DNA of 64,000 nucleotides from Planotetraspora thailandica (lineage in GTDB: Bacteria; Actinomycetota; Actinomycetes; Streptosporangiales; Streptosporangiaceae), in contig NZ_BOOR01000017.1 of assembly GCF_016863335.1 (NCBI RefSeq), positions 124,001 through 188,000 of the forward strand. The letters are read 5' to 3'. Under the pieces are notes generated by a model that saw nothing but the letters and a program-made list of their open reading frames with translations, ran no database searches and had not been told where the DNA came from. This document shows, piece by piece, positions 44,330 through 59,234 of the stretch. How positions within the stretch are numbered: the stretch's first letter is position 1; each line of letters starts with the position of its first letter. The translations under genes and the position numbers were made by a program.

Positions 44330-45533
44330 TCACGTACATCTCATGAACCTCCCGGAGAAGGCCCGCAAACTCGACGAAGCGGATGAGCTGCGCGGCAAGC
44401 GCGCCGCGTTCGTCCTCGACGACGACACCGTCTACCTGGACGGCAACTCGCTGGGCGCGCTGCCCACCACCGTGCCCGGCCGGATGGCCGACGTCGTGGC
44501 CAGGGAGTGGGGGCGGCTGCGCATCAGGTCCTGGACGGAGTCCGGCTGGTGGACGGCGCCCGAACGGATCGGTGACCGTATCGCCCCGCTGGTCGGCGCG
44601 GCCCCCGGCCAGATCGTGGTCGGCGACTCCACCAGCGTGAACGTCTTCAAGGCGCTGGTGGGCGCGGTGCGGATGGCCGGCGCGGAACGCGACGAGATCG
44701 TCGTCGACGCGACCACGTTCCCCACGGACGGCTACATCGCGGAGTCCGCCGCGCGCATGACGGGCCGCCGTCTGGTCGCCGTCGAACCGCGCGAACTCCG
44801 GAGCGCCCTCGGGCCTCGTACCGCCGTCGCCCTCGTCAACCACGTCGACTACCGCAGCGGGCGGCTGCACGACCTGCCCGGTGTGACGGCCTCGGCGCAC
44901 GCCGCGGGCGCCCTGGTGGTGTGGGACCTGTGCCACAGCGCGGGCGCGCTGCCGGTGGGGCTCGACGCGCACGGCGTCGACCTCGCGGTCGGTTGCACCT
45001 ACAAGTACCTCAACGGAGGTCCCGGCTCCCCCGCCTTCCTGTACGTGCGCCGAGACCTGCAGGCCGGCTTCGATTCGCCACTTCCCGGATGGAACTCGCA
45101 CCGGGACCCCTTCGGCATGTCGCCGCGGTACGAGGCCGCGGACGGTGCGCCGCGCGGCCGGGTGGGCACCCCCGACATCCTCTCGATGCTCGCGCTGGAA
45201 GCGGCGCTCGAGGTGTGGGACGAGGTGCCGATCGAGGCCGTACGGGACAAGAGCCTGGCCCTGACCGACTTCTTCCTGGAGTGCGTCGCGGCGTACGTGC
45301 CCGCGGGACGAGTGGAGTCGATCACCCCCGCCCGGCATGAGGAGCGGGGTAGCCAGGTCGCGCTCCGCCGCGCCGACGCGGGTGAGGTGATGGGCTCGCT
45401 GATCGCCCGCGGGGTCGTCGGCGATTTCCGGCAGCCCGATGTGCTGCGCTTCGGCTTCACGCCGCTGTACGTGTCGTTCGCGGACGTGGAGCGGGCGGCG
45501 CGGGTGCTGGCAGAGGTGATCTCAACCCGTTGA
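44322..45533 (+). CDS. kynU: Kynureninase
   Basis: PLP enzyme cleaving kynurenine to anthranilate and alanine. 403 residues; the ATG at 44322 overlaps the kynA stop by 8 nt. Motifs: YLDGNSLGALP, IVVGDSTSVNVFKAL, LVNHVDYRSG, VVWDLCHSAGALPVGLDAHGVDLAVGCTYKYLNGGPGSPAFLYV with the PLP lysine in YKYLN, and RVGTPDILSMLALEAAL. Complete and normal length. Confidence 0.95.
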   Translation: MSDHVHLMNLPEKARKLDEADELRGKRAAFVLDDDTVYLDGNSLGALPTTVPGRMADVVAREWGRLRIRSWTESGWWTAPERIGDRIAPLVGAAPGQIVVGDSTSVNVFKALVGAVRMAGAERDEIVVDATTFPTDGYIAESAARMTGRRLVAVEPRELRSALGPRTAVALVNHVDYRSGRLHDLPGVTASAHAAGALVVWDLCHSAGALPVGLDAHGVDLAVGCTYKYLNGGPGSPAFLYVRRDLQAGFDSPLPGWNSHRDPFGMSPRYEAADGAPRGRVGTPDILSMLALEAALEVWDEVPIEAVRDKSLALTDFFLECVAAYVPAGRVESITPARHEERGSQVALRRADAGEVMGSLIARGVVGDFRQPDVLRFGFTPLYVSFADVERAARVLAEVISTR

Positions 45534-45577
45534 CCGGCGTGCGGTTCGCACCCCCTGGCGAAGGAGGAATCGCGTAC

Positions 45578-46462
45578 ATGACCGGAGCACCTGCGGTATC
45601 CACGGACGCTGAGGCACGAGACGGCGCAGAGCAGGAGTCGGCCTTCTCCCATCCCTTCGTGGAACCGGACGCCACCGCCTCCTACGGCGGCCACGCCGAT
45701 CAGGTCGTCGATTTCTACGCGCCCCGCATGGCTCCCGGTGAGGCGAAGGCGCCCCTAGTCGTCGTCCTGCATGGAGGCGCCTGGCGTGCCGCCTACGACA
45801 GGCGGCACGTCGCGCCCTTCGCGGCCTTCCTCGCACGCCGTGCTTTCGCGGTCGCCTCGGTCGAATACCGGCGGGGCGGCGCCGAGCCGGGTGCGGCGGG
45901 ACGCTGGCCGCAGACCTTCGACGACGTGGCCGCCGCCATGGACGCACTGCCCCGCCTCGTGGCGGACGTTCTCCCTCAGGCGGACTCGCGCCGCGCGGTC
46001 GTGGTGGGGCATTCGGCCGGCGGGCACCTCGCGCTGTGGGCGGCGGCCCGCCACAGGCTGCCGGAGGGGTCGCCCTGGTGGCGCCCCCGGCCGTCCGTCG
46101 CGGGAGTCGTCGCGCTCGCGCCGATCGCCGACTTCATCAAGGCCGGCGAACTGTCCGTCTGCTCCGACGCCGCGCTCCAGTTACTCGGCGGGCCCGAACG
46201 GTTCGAGGAGCGGCGCCCGTCGGCGGATCCGGTGGCGCTGCTGCCCACCGGCGTCCCCACCACTGTCGTCCAGGGCGACGCCGACATCGTCGTCCCGGCC
46301 GAGGTCGCCGAATCCTTCGTACGCGCGGCCGCCGAGGTGGGCGAGACGGTTCGCCTCATCCAGGTGGCCGATGCCGGGCACTTCCCGCTGATCGATCCAG
46401 CGGCGGACGCCTGCGCCCTGGTCGCGGAGGAGATCACGCGCCTGGTGACGGTCGTCGGCTGA
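45578..46462 (+). CDS. kynB: Kynurenine formamidase, alpha/beta hydrolase type
   Basis: 294 residues; ATG at 45578 with AAGGAGG upstream, favoured over an overlapping TTG at 45530. Contains the HGGAW oxyanion motif (VVVLHGGAWRAAY) of arylformamidases, nucleophile GHSAGGHLALWAAA, acid region TTVVQGDADIVVPAEVAE and catalytic His in ADAGHFPLID. In context it completes tryptophan to anthranilate with kynA and kynU. It is the hydrolase type, not the metal-dependent KynB; the symbol is by role. Confidence 0.85.
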   Translation: MTGAPAVSTDAEARDGAEQESAFSHPFVEPDATASYGGHADQVVDFYAPRMAPGEAKAPLVVVLHGGAWRAAYDRRHVAPFAAFLARRAFAVASVEYRRGGAEPGAAGRWPQTFDDVAAAMDALPRLVADVLPQADSRRAVVVGHSAGGHLALWAAARHRLPEGSPWWRPRPSVAGVVALAPIADFIKAGELSVCSDAALQLLGGPERFEERRPSADPVALLPTGVPTTVVQGDADIVVPAEVAESFVRAAAEVGETVRLIQVADAGHFPLIDPAADACALVAEEITRLVTVVG

Positions 46463-46719
46463 CCACCGCTGGGCGGGGCGGGGCGGTGAAGCAGCCTCAC
46501 CGTGTTCGGCTCAGTCCACGTTCCCCCACTTCATTTCCGGCCCCGGAGGCCACCGCTGTCCAAAATCAAATAACGTGGGAGATTCCAGATCTCGCACAGC
46601 TTCACGCCAGGCCGGGCGCCCCAGCAACCACAAAACCTGCGAACTCCCTACTTGACAGCAGGTAGAGCAGTCAACGACCTAGCACAGCTCAATGCCGACG
46701 GGGTGGCCCAGGACTTCAA
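46463..46719. other. Gap downstream of the kyn operon, no gene seen
   Basis: About 260 bp with no supported gene, leading into the TetR remnant. GC falls between 46555 and 46720. A possible broken reading frame (ITWEIPDLAQLHARPGAPATTKPANSLL) matches nothing I recognise. Confidence 0.45.
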
Positions 46720-46956
46720 TTGTTGCGGGACGTCTCTGCCGGGCGACAAGGTTTCGCGTTGTGCCTGGCCGTCGGTGCACTGCGCACCGGCCTGAGCGTC
46801 GAGCAGGCCGCCGATCAGATCTACGCACTGACCTCGATCGAGTTGTTCGAGCGGCTGACCGAGGTCTGCGGCTGGACCATGCGCGACTGGCAGGACTGGC
46901 TGCCCCGGATCCTCAGCGAGACCCTTCTCGAACCGACCCGCCACGCAGGCCGCTGA
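46720..46956 (+). pseudogene. C-terminal remnant of a TetR-family regulator
   Basis: Encodes ALRTGLSVEQAADQIYALTSIELFERLTEVCGWTMRDWQDWLPRILSETLL, which matches the C-terminal helices typical of TetR proteins (LRPGLSVERAADILWALTSPE...W...WLA..L). The DNA-binding half is missing. Lies 100 bp before the MDR oxidoreductase gene, which a complete regulator might once have controlled. Confidence 0.65.
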
Positions 46957-47056
46957 ACTCAAGGAACGGCCCGGCTCACGAATTCAGATTTACGCCTGTT
47001 TCAGCGGCTGTTCATGGAAAACAATCAGATCGTCCTGCGGTGGCTACAATGCAGCC

Positions 47057-48028
47057 ATGAAGGCTGCGTTCCGCACCAGGTACGGCCCGCCGGAAGTGGT
47101 CACGGTCGCAGAAGTGGAGAAGCCTTCGCCCAAGGACGGCGAACTTCTCGTCAAAGTCCACGCGACGACGGTTAATCGCACCGATTGCGCGCTGAGGGCG
47201 GCCAAGCCGTTCATCTGGCGATTCTTCACCGGCCTGATCAGGCCGAAAGTGACGATTCTCGGAACCGAGTTCGCCGGAGAGGTCGAGGCGGTGGGCGCCG
47301 GTGTCACGTCCTTCACCGTCGGCGACAGGGTGTTCGGCTACAACGACGCCGGATTCGGGGCCCACGCCCAATACATGACGGTCGCGGATGACGGAACCCT
47401 CGCGACGATGCCGGAAGGACTGACCTTCGAGGAGGCCGCCCCGAGCACGGAGGGGTCGCACTACGCCCTCTCGGTGATCAGGGCGGCGAAGATCGAGCGC
47501 GGCCACGACGTCCTGGTCTACGGCGCGACCGGGGCCATCGGCTCGGCGGCGGTCCAGATCCTGAAGAGCGTCGGCGCCGGCGTCACCGCGGTCTGCGGCA
47601 CGAAGGACGTGGAACTCGTCAGGAGCCTGGGCGCCGACAAGGTCGTCGACTACATGACCGAAGACTTCACGAGGGACGAGAGGAAATACGACTTCGTCAT
47701 CGACGCCGTCGGCAAGAGCACGTTCTGGCGATGCAGGCGGCTGCTGAAACCGCGTGGAGTCTTTATCGTGGGTGACCTGGGCCCGTGGTCCCAGAATCCG
47801 ATCCTGGCGCTCGCCACTCCGCTGCTCGGCGGAAAGAAGGTCAAGTTCCCTCTGCCGAAACACGATTCGGCGACGGCACGGTATTTCAAGGAACTGATCG
47901 AGTCCGGGCGGTTCAAGCCGGTCATCGACAGGCGGTACGCATTGGACGAGATCCTCGAAGCCCACCGGTACGTCGAGACGGGCCAGAAAACGGGAAACGT
48001 CGTGATCAGCATCGAGCATTCGAGCTGA
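47057..48028 (+). CDS. Zinc-independent MDR oxidoreductase (quinone reductase-like)
   Basis: 323 residues; ATG at 47057. Medium-chain dehydrogenase lacking zinc ligands: TVNRTDCALRAAKPFIWRFFTGLIRPKVTILGTEFAGEVEAVG, then nucleotide motif VYGATGAIGSAAVQILKSVGAGVTAVCG and the C-terminal GKTGNVV-type ending (GQKTGNVVISIEHSS). This branch reduces quinones or enones with NADPH. Stand-alone gene between two regulatory relics or gaps; codon use is slightly less GC-rich than flanks. Confidence 0.9.
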   Translation: MKAAFRTRYGPPEVVTVAEVEKPSPKDGELLVKVHATTVNRTDCALRAAKPFIWRFFTGLIRPKVTILGTEFAGEVEAVGAGVTSFTVGDRVFGYNDAGFGAHAQYMTVADDGTLATMPEGLTFEEAAPSTEGSHYALSVIRAAKIERGHDVLVYGATGAIGSAAVQILKSVGAGVTAVCGTKDVELVRSLGADKVVDYMTEDFTRDERKYDFVIDAVGKSTFWRCRRLLKPRGVFIVGDLGPWSQNPILALATPLLGGKKVKFPLPKHDSATARYFKELIESGRFKPVIDRRYALDEILEAHRYVETGQKTGNVVISIEHSS

Positions 48029-48770
48029 CCCCTTCCAAGGAGGACCGTCCCTCCAGGGTGCGGCCGGAAAGGGCCGGGGTCATGACGGCGTCCAGCACTC
48101 TGCGCGTCAGGGGCATCTCGGGACGGATCCGTCAAGCGTGTGGCTGGACTGACACGCTTGCCGAGCAGGGGTTCGTCGGCCGCCGTCTCGGCTGATCCTT
48201 TAGCGACGCCCGGCAAGGCGATTTCGGCCTTTGTGGGCATTTCTACGAAATCCCGAAGCCGTGACACCGTGCGCTACTCTCGTGTGCCTGATCAACGCTG
48301 AATCCTTTGCCGGCTTGACTGCGCAGAATCAGCCTGCAGTGAGACGCCTCATACAGCCAAGGGCGAAACGGGCGATTATAGCGCAGAGGCAAGACCTGTT
48401 GATGACTCATCACTGTCAGTCCTTACACCCTCAGTTCCAAACGCCCTCAGTTCCAACCGAACAGATTCTTCTCTCTCAATCCCTTCCACACTGATGTGGG
48501 CACGAGGAATTCCGCTTCGGCCGCTTGGGCAGGGCCGGTCGTTTTCACATGCCGCTCCCCCAGCGCCTCGTTGTGCTGATCACTACTCGCTCATTGACAA
48601 GACAGCGCCCTGGTGATGCCGGTGGCGAGGACCAAGGCCGCCATGACAGCCGACCGGGCCGACTCCCACGGAGCTCGGTGAACATCAAGGTCTGCCGTTC
48701 GCCAGCTGCCCTTGCTGACCTCCGCCTTCGGCGCACCAGCGGCGGTGCTGGGCGCGGACCTTTACACTCA
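48029..48770. other. Gene-poor, less GC-rich stretch
   Basis: About 740 bp without a supported gene between the MDR gene and the glycan island. Composition drops to near-balanced GC at 48230-48510, unlike the rest of the window. Short frames show no domain. Likely an old insertion or recombination scar at the boundary of the glycan-use island. Confidence 0.55.
48428..48459 (+). repeat. 16-bp tandem repeat, two copies
   Basis: CCCTCAGTTCCAAACG followed directly by CCCTCAGTTCCAACCG (one mismatch), in the low-GC stretch. Confidence 0.7.
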
Positions 48771-48783
48771 AGTCCACACAAGG
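48771..48783 (+). promoter_or_regulatory. Candidate glycan-island operator, copy 1
   Basis: AGTCCACACAAGG, 45 nt upstream of the ROK gene start. Resembles TGTCCTCACAAAG before the ABC operon and TGTCAGTACAAAG in the gntR/iolG gap. Shared core GTC-N3-ACAARG-like; weak alone, stronger as a set. Confidence 0.4.
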
Positions 48784-48828
48784 CACCGCTAGGCTTTCGA
48801 CGGGCTACAGCGGGTGGGGAGGCTGGCC

Positions 48829-50070
48829 TTGGATCGCACGGGAACGAACCTGCCCGCCGTCGGTGAGTACAACCAGACGGTCATTCTTGATGCCATCCGC
48901 CGACGCCCCGAGGGGATCACCCGGTCCGAGCTCGCCGCCCTGACCGCCCTCAGCGGGATGACGGTGACGAAGGTCTGCCGTCGCCTTCTCGATGCCGGTC
49001 TCGTCGACGAGCACGGCACGCGCGCGAGCGGCCCCGGCAAGCCGGCGGCGGTCGTCAAACTGAACCCGGACGGCGGTTTCGCGATCGGGGTCCACATCGA
49101 TCCCGCAGCGGTGACCTACGTGCTCGTCGACCTGTCCGGCACCGTTCGCGATCACTCGCGCACCGGCACACCGACCGCGGGAGACCCGAGCGCGGTCATC
49201 GACGAGATGGCGAACGCGATCAAGGCGCTCATCGCGAATTCCGGCGTCGACAGCTCCCGCATCCTCGGCATCGGCATCGCGTCGCCCGGCCCGGTGAACG
49301 TCGACGACGGCGTGCTCTTGAACCTGCCGACGATGCCCAACTGGCATCGGGTGGCCTTACGGCGCGCGCTCGCCGAGGCGACCGGCCTGCCCGTGCTGCT
49401 GGAGAAGGATGCGACGGCCGCGGTCGTCGCCGAGCTGTGGTTCGCGGGTCCCGGCAGCAGCCGCGACTTCGCGTTCATGTACTACGGCACCGGTCTCGGC
49501 ACCGGCCTGTCGTTGTCGGGCGAGGTCGTTCGCGGGATCAGCTCCAATGCGGGCGACGCGGGCCACATCACCGTCGATCCCGACGGCCCGGTGTGCACCT
49601 GCGGCCGGCGCGGCTGCGTCGGGTACATCACCGTTCCGCGAGCGCTCGTCGAACGCGCGGTGCTCGACGGAGTACTCTCGGTGGCCGAGGCCGGCAACCT
49701 CGACGACATGGTCGACGTGGATGCGGCGTTCAGCAGGCTGGCGGCCCTCGCCGCGACCGGGAACCCCGAGGCGAGCGCGATTCTCACCGATGCCGCTCGA
49801 TCTCTGGCGCGCGCGATCGTCGTGATCGTGAACCTTCTCGACATCGACGAGGTCATCTTCGGCGGGCCGTTCTGGGCGCGCATCTCCCCGGCGATCCTCG
49901 ACGCGCTGCCGGATGCGGTGCGCAGCGATCCCGCCCTGATTCCGCCGCATCCCATCCGGTTCGCCCAGTCCGCGATCCCCGTCGACGTGGCCGCCGTCGG
50001 CGCCGCGACGCTGGTCCTGGACAACATCTTCTCGCCCCGGCCGTCCGCCCTGCTTCTCGCCGCGGACTGA
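48829..50070 (+). CDS. ROK-family transcriptional repressor
   Basis: 413 residues with the TTG start at 48829, chosen because GGGGAGG lies 7 nt upstream; a GTG at 48814 is possible. N-terminal winged HTH (ITRSELAALTALSGMTVTKVCRRLLDAGLVDEHGTRASGPGKPAAVVKLNPDGG), then ROK sugar-kinase fold (GIASPGPVNVDDGVLLNLPTMPNW, GTGLGTGLSLSGEVVRG) with the zinc motif GPVCTCGRRGCVGYI. ROK repressors (XylR/NagC type) sense sugars. Immediately upstream of the ABC importer and glycosidases, so probably their repressor. Confidence 0.92.
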   Translation: MDRTGTNLPAVGEYNQTVILDAIRRRPEGITRSELAALTALSGMTVTKVCRRLLDAGLVDEHGTRASGPGKPAAVVKLNPDGGFAIGVHIDPAAVTYVLVDLSGTVRDHSRTGTPTAGDPSAVIDEMANAIKALIANSGVDSSRILGIGIASPGPVNVDDGVLLNLPTMPNWHRVALRRALAEATGLPVLLEKDATAAVVAELWFAGPGSSRDFAFMYYGTGLGTGLSLSGEVVRGISSNAGDAGHITVDPDGPVCTCGRRGCVGYITVPRALVERAVLDGVLSVAEAGNLDDMVDVDAAFSRLAALAATGNPEASAILTDAARSLARAIVVIVNLLDIDEVIFGGPFWARISPAILDALPDAVRSDPALIPPHPIRFAQSAIPVDVAAVGAATLVLDNIFSPRPSALLLAAD

Positions 50071-50080
50071 CCACACCGTA

Positions 50081-50096
50081 CTTTGTCCTCACAAAG
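50081..50096. promoter_or_regulatory. Dyad CTTTGT-N4-ACAAAG upstream of ABC operon
   Basis: Perfect 6-bp arms with a 4-nt centre, in the 189-bp gap before the sugar-binding protein. Typical size and spacing for a ROK repressor operator. Includes TGTCCTCACAAAG (50084-50096). Confidence 0.55.
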
Positions 50097-50259
50097 CCCT
50101 TGCGGGCAATTTGAAAACATGATTTGCTAACCCGCCATGGCGCTCGGCGCGTGAACCGACACCGTTGCGTCCTGTCCTCCAACCAGAAGGCATCCCCCCT
50201 GCCTGAGGTGTCAACGTCGACCCGTCTAGCGCCCGGCGCCAGACGATCTGGAAGGAAAT

Positions 50260-51603
50260 ATGAGCAACACAGTCACGCGCATCCGCGTCGCGGGTGCCGT
50301 CGTCGCCGCGGCAGCCGGCATTGTCGGGCTCGCCGCGTGTTCGTCGCCCGCTCCGTCGGGCAACGCGTCCGCGGCCTCCCCCTGTGAGCCCGCGAAGGGC
50401 AAGGTCACCCTCCAGTACTGGAACACCGTTCCGGGCATGGACCAGGTCGTCGCCCTGTGGAACAAGAACAACCCGAACATCCAGGTCGAGATCAAGAACA
50501 TCTCCAACGACCAGTACGGCACCATCGGCAACGCCCTCAAGGCGGGCAAGGCGCCGGAGCTCGCTCAGGTCGGTTACGACGAGCTCCCCAACCTTCGCTC
50601 CCAGGACGCCTTCGTCGACGCCTCGGCCTGCGCGGACGCCACCGCGGCCCAATCGAAGTTCGTGCCGTGGACCTGGTCGCAGACCAGCTTCGGCGGCACC
50701 GGCGTGTTCGCCTTCCCGCAGGACACCGGCCCGATGGCCCTCTACGTGCGCAGCGACCTCTTCAAGAAGTACAACCTCGAGATCCCCAAGACCTGGGACG
50801 AGTACGCGACGGACGCGCAGAAGCTGCACGACGCGGACCCCAACCTCAGCATCACGTTCTTCGACCCGAACAACGCCGAGTGGTTCAACGGGCTCCTCTG
50901 GCAGAACAACGCCGAGATGTACAGCTACGCCGGCGACAAGTGGCACGTCACCGTCGAATCCGACCAGAGCAAGCAGGTCGCCGAGTTCTGGCAGAAGCTG
51001 ATCGACGCCAAGCTCGTCCGCACCGACCTCGCCCACGGTTCGACCCCGATGTACGCCGCGTACCAGAAGAACCAGATCGCCACCTACGTCGGCGCCGCCT
51101 GGGGCTACAGCATGTTCCGTGACAACCTGCCCGACCAGTCCGGCAAGTGGACGATCGTCCCGATGCCGACGTGGGGCTCGAACCCCGCATCCGGCGACTG
51201 GGGCGGATCCACCGTCGCGTTCATGAAGGGCAACACGCACCTGTACGAGTCGGTCAAGTTCAACAGCTGGCTGAACACCGACCCGGAAGCCCTCGCGCTG
51301 GAGAACAAGCTGGGCGGCCTCTACCCGGCGGCCACCGCCGGTGCGTCGCTCCCCGCGCTCGCGGAGGGCGTCCCGTACTACAACAACGAGAAGATCTTCG
51401 ACGTCTTCGCCGAGTCGTCCAAGAACATCGACACCAGCTTCGCGTGGGGTCCCACTCAGAAGACGGTGAACCTGGCGCTTCAGGATGCGATGGCCAAGGC
51501 GGCAGCCGGTAACGGCAAGGTCGCCGACGCGCTCGCGGCCGCCCAGGCGTCCGCGCTGAAGTCGATGCAGGATCAGGCGATCCCTGCTGTGGCGGGCAAC
51601 TGA
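50260..51603 (+). CDS. ABC sugar-binding lipoprotein
   Basis: 447 residues; ATG at 50260 with GGAAGGA upstream. Lipoprotein signal with lipobox LAAC (Cys27). Mature protein is an extracellular solute-binding family 1 type (VTLQYWNTVPGMDQVVALWNKNNPNIQVEIKNI; ALYVRSDLFKKYNLEIPKTWDEYATDAQKLHDA). Delivers a carbohydrate to the two permeases encoded next. The neighbouring GH38 and GH2 genes point to a mannose/galactose-containing oligosaccharide. Confidence 0.93.
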   Translation: MSNTVTRIRVAGAVVAAAAGIVGLAACSSPAPSGNASAASPCEPAKGKVTLQYWNTVPGMDQVVALWNKNNPNIQVEIKNISNDQYGTIGNALKAGKAPELAQVGYDELPNLRSQDAFVDASACADATAAQSKFVPWTWSQTSFGGTGVFAFPQDTGPMALYVRSDLFKKYNLEIPKTWDEYATDAQKLHDADPNLSITFFDPNNAEWFNGLLWQNNAEMYSYAGDKWHVTVESDQSKQVAEFWQKLIDAKLVRTDLAHGSTPMYAAYQKNQIATYVGAAWGYSMFRDNLPDQSGKWTIVPMPTWGSNPASGDWGGSTVAFMKGNTHLYESVKFNSWLNTDPEALALENKLGGLYPAATAGASLPALAEGVPYYNNEKIFDVFAESSKNIDTSFAWGPTQKTVNLALQDAMAKAAAGNGKVADALAAAQASALKSMQDQAIPAVAGN

Positions 51604-51610
51604 CCGCAGC

Positions 51611-52558
51611 ATGACTGACATCGCAACCCGCGCGACCCGCGTGGTCCCGGCGACCGGAGGCCGCCGCCGTCAGAACGGCGGCGGCCCTCGGGCGGGCGTC
51701 ATCGTCGCGTTCGTGATCCCGTTCTTTCTCCCGTTCGTGCTGTTCTACCTGGTGCCGATCGCCTACGCGGTCTGGCAGAGCTTCCTGGTAGTACGCCGCA
51801 CCGGCGGCCAGTACGGCACGTCGTACACGACCTTCGGCGGTTTCGAGCAGTACGTGCAGGTGTTTCAGAACACCGAGTTCTGGGCCAGCATCGGGCGCAT
51901 CGGACTGTTCGGCATCGTGCAGGTGCCAGTCATGCTGTTCGTCGCGCTGATCATGGCGCTGCTGCTCGACACTCCCCTGCTGAAGCTCAAGTCGTTCTTC
52001 CGGATCGCGGCGTTCATGCCGTACGCCGTGCCCGGCGTCATCGCCGCGATCATGTGGTCGTTCCTCTACTCGCCGCAGCTCAGCCCCGTCGTCGATCTGT
52101 TGAAGGCCATCGGCCTCCAGCCCGACTTCCTCGGCCCGGGCGCCGTGTTGTGGTCGGCGGCGAACGTGTCCACCTGGCTCTGGACCGGCTACAACATGCT
52201 GATCATGTTCTCGGCCCTGCAGGCGATTCCGCAGGAGCTCTACGAAGCCGCCAAGCTCGACGGTGCGAGCAACTGGGCGATCGCATGGAAGATCAAGGTC
52301 CCGATCATCGCCCCGTCGATCATCCTCACCACGGTGTTCTCGATCATCGGCACGCTGCAGCTCTACGCCGAGCCGGCCGTACTGCGCCAGATCTCCTCGA
52401 ACATCTCGAGCACGTTCACACCGAACATGCTCGCGTACGCGGTGGCCTCGGGAAACAACTACCAGCAGGCAGCGGCGATCTCCGTGGTCATCGCCATCAT
52501 CACCTTCGTCTTGAGCTTCGGGTTCATGCGACTGACCTCGAAGAGGGCCGGACTGTGA
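51611..52558 (+). CDS. ABC sugar transporter permease 1 (MalF/UgpA-like)
   Basis: 315 residues, six membrane segments after a basic N-terminus. EAA motif region YEAAKLDGASNWAIAWKIKVPIIAPSIILTT contacts the ATPase. Seven nt after the binding-protein gene; its stop overlaps the next start. No ATPase gene in the operon, so a shared MsiK-type ATPase elsewhere is expected, as in other actinomycete sugar importers. Confidence 0.93.
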   Translation: MTDIATRATRVVPATGGRRRQNGGGPRAGVIVAFVIPFFLPFVLFYLVPIAYAVWQSFLVVRRTGGQYGTSYTTFGGFEQYVQVFQNTEFWASIGRIGLFGIVQVPVMLFVALIMALLLDTPLLKLKSFFRIAAFMPYAVPGVIAAIMWSFLYSPQLSPVVDLLKAIGLQPDFLGPGAVLWSAANVSTWLWTGYNMLIMFSALQAIPQELYEAAKLDGASNWAIAWKIKVPIIAPSIILTTVFSIIGTLQLYAEPAVLRQISSNISSTFTPNMLAYAVASGNNYQQAAAISVVIAIITFVLSFGFMRLTSKRAGL

Positions 52559-53412
52559 ACAACCAGACCCCGCTCCGCGAAAACCGTGTCAGCCGTACGG
52601 CCGCCATGGCTCTGATGTTCCTCCTGGCGATCTACTTCCTGCTGCCGATCTACTTCCTGCTCGTCGCGGCGACGAAACCGCAGGGCGACCTCGCCTCCAC
52701 CTTCGGGCTGGCGTTCTCGCACTTCGACCTGTTCAAGAATTTGAGCACCCTGTTCGGCCGCAGCGACGGCATCTTCGCGCGGTGGGCTCTGAACAGCGTG
52801 ATCTACGCAGTGCTGGGCGCGGCCGTCGGAACCCTGATCTCCGCGCTGTGCGGCTACGCGCTCGCCAAGTTCAAGTTCCGGGGCCGCGAGTTCCTGTTCT
52901 CCGTCATCCTCGGCGGCGTCCTCGTTCCCACCACCGCGCTCGCGCTCCCGCTGTTCCTTCTGTTCTCGGCGACCGGGATCGTCAACACCTACCTCGCGGT
53001 GTTCCTGCCCAGCATCGTCAGCCCGTTCGGCGTCTACCTCGCCCGCATCTTCACCGCCGCCGCCGTCCCCGAGGAGATCCTCGAGTCGGCGCGCCTGGAC
53101 GGCGCCGGCGAGTTCCGCACGTTCTTCACGGTGGCGCTCCGGCTGATGACGCCGTCGCTGGTGACCATCTTCCTGTTCCAGTTCGTCGGAATCTGGAACA
53201 ACTTCTTCCTGCCGATGGTGATGCTGCAGAAGGAGTCGCTCTTCCCGATCACACTCGGCCTCTACGAGTGGAACGGTCAGACCGCCCGTGTCTCGCTCCT
53301 CCAGGAATCCGTGATCACCGGCGCGCTGGTCTCGATCGTGCCCGTGATCATCGTGTTCATCCTGCTCCAGCGTTTCTGGCGCACCGGGCTCGCCGCCGGC
53401 TCGATCAAGTAA
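52555..53412 (+). CDS. ABC sugar transporter permease 2 (MalG/UgpE-like)
   Basis: 285 residues from the GTG at 52555, overlapping the first permease stop (GTGA). Six membrane segments; EAA motif EEILESARLDGAGEFRTFFTVALRLMTPSLVTIF. Forms the heterodimeric channel with permease 1. C-terminus RFWRTGLAAGSIK is typical for this subfamily. Confidence 0.93.
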   Translation: MNNQTPLRENRVSRTAAMALMFLLAIYFLLPIYFLLVAATKPQGDLASTFGLAFSHFDLFKNLSTLFGRSDGIFARWALNSVIYAVLGAAVGTLISALCGYALAKFKFRGREFLFSVILGGVLVPTTALALPLFLLFSATGIVNTYLAVFLPSIVSPFGVYLARIFTAAAVPEEILESARLDGAGEFRTFFTVALRLMTPSLVTIFLFQFVGIWNNFFLPMVMLQKESLFPITLGLYEWNGQTARVSLLQESVITGALVSIVPVIIVFILLQRFWRTGLAAGSIK

Positions 53413-53463
53413 TCCGCACCCCCCGTGCTCCTGTCACTCCACCACTAGAAGGTTCCACTCCTT

Positions 53464-59206
<5,743 letters not shown>

Positions 59207-59234
59207 GCACGCAGTGTCCGGACCGGCCGTCGTG

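Noticed and set aside
48231-48494. 87-residue frame in the low-GC stretch
   Set aside because: Contains the tandem repeat, has no domain and no Shine-Dalgarno; composition is non-coding.
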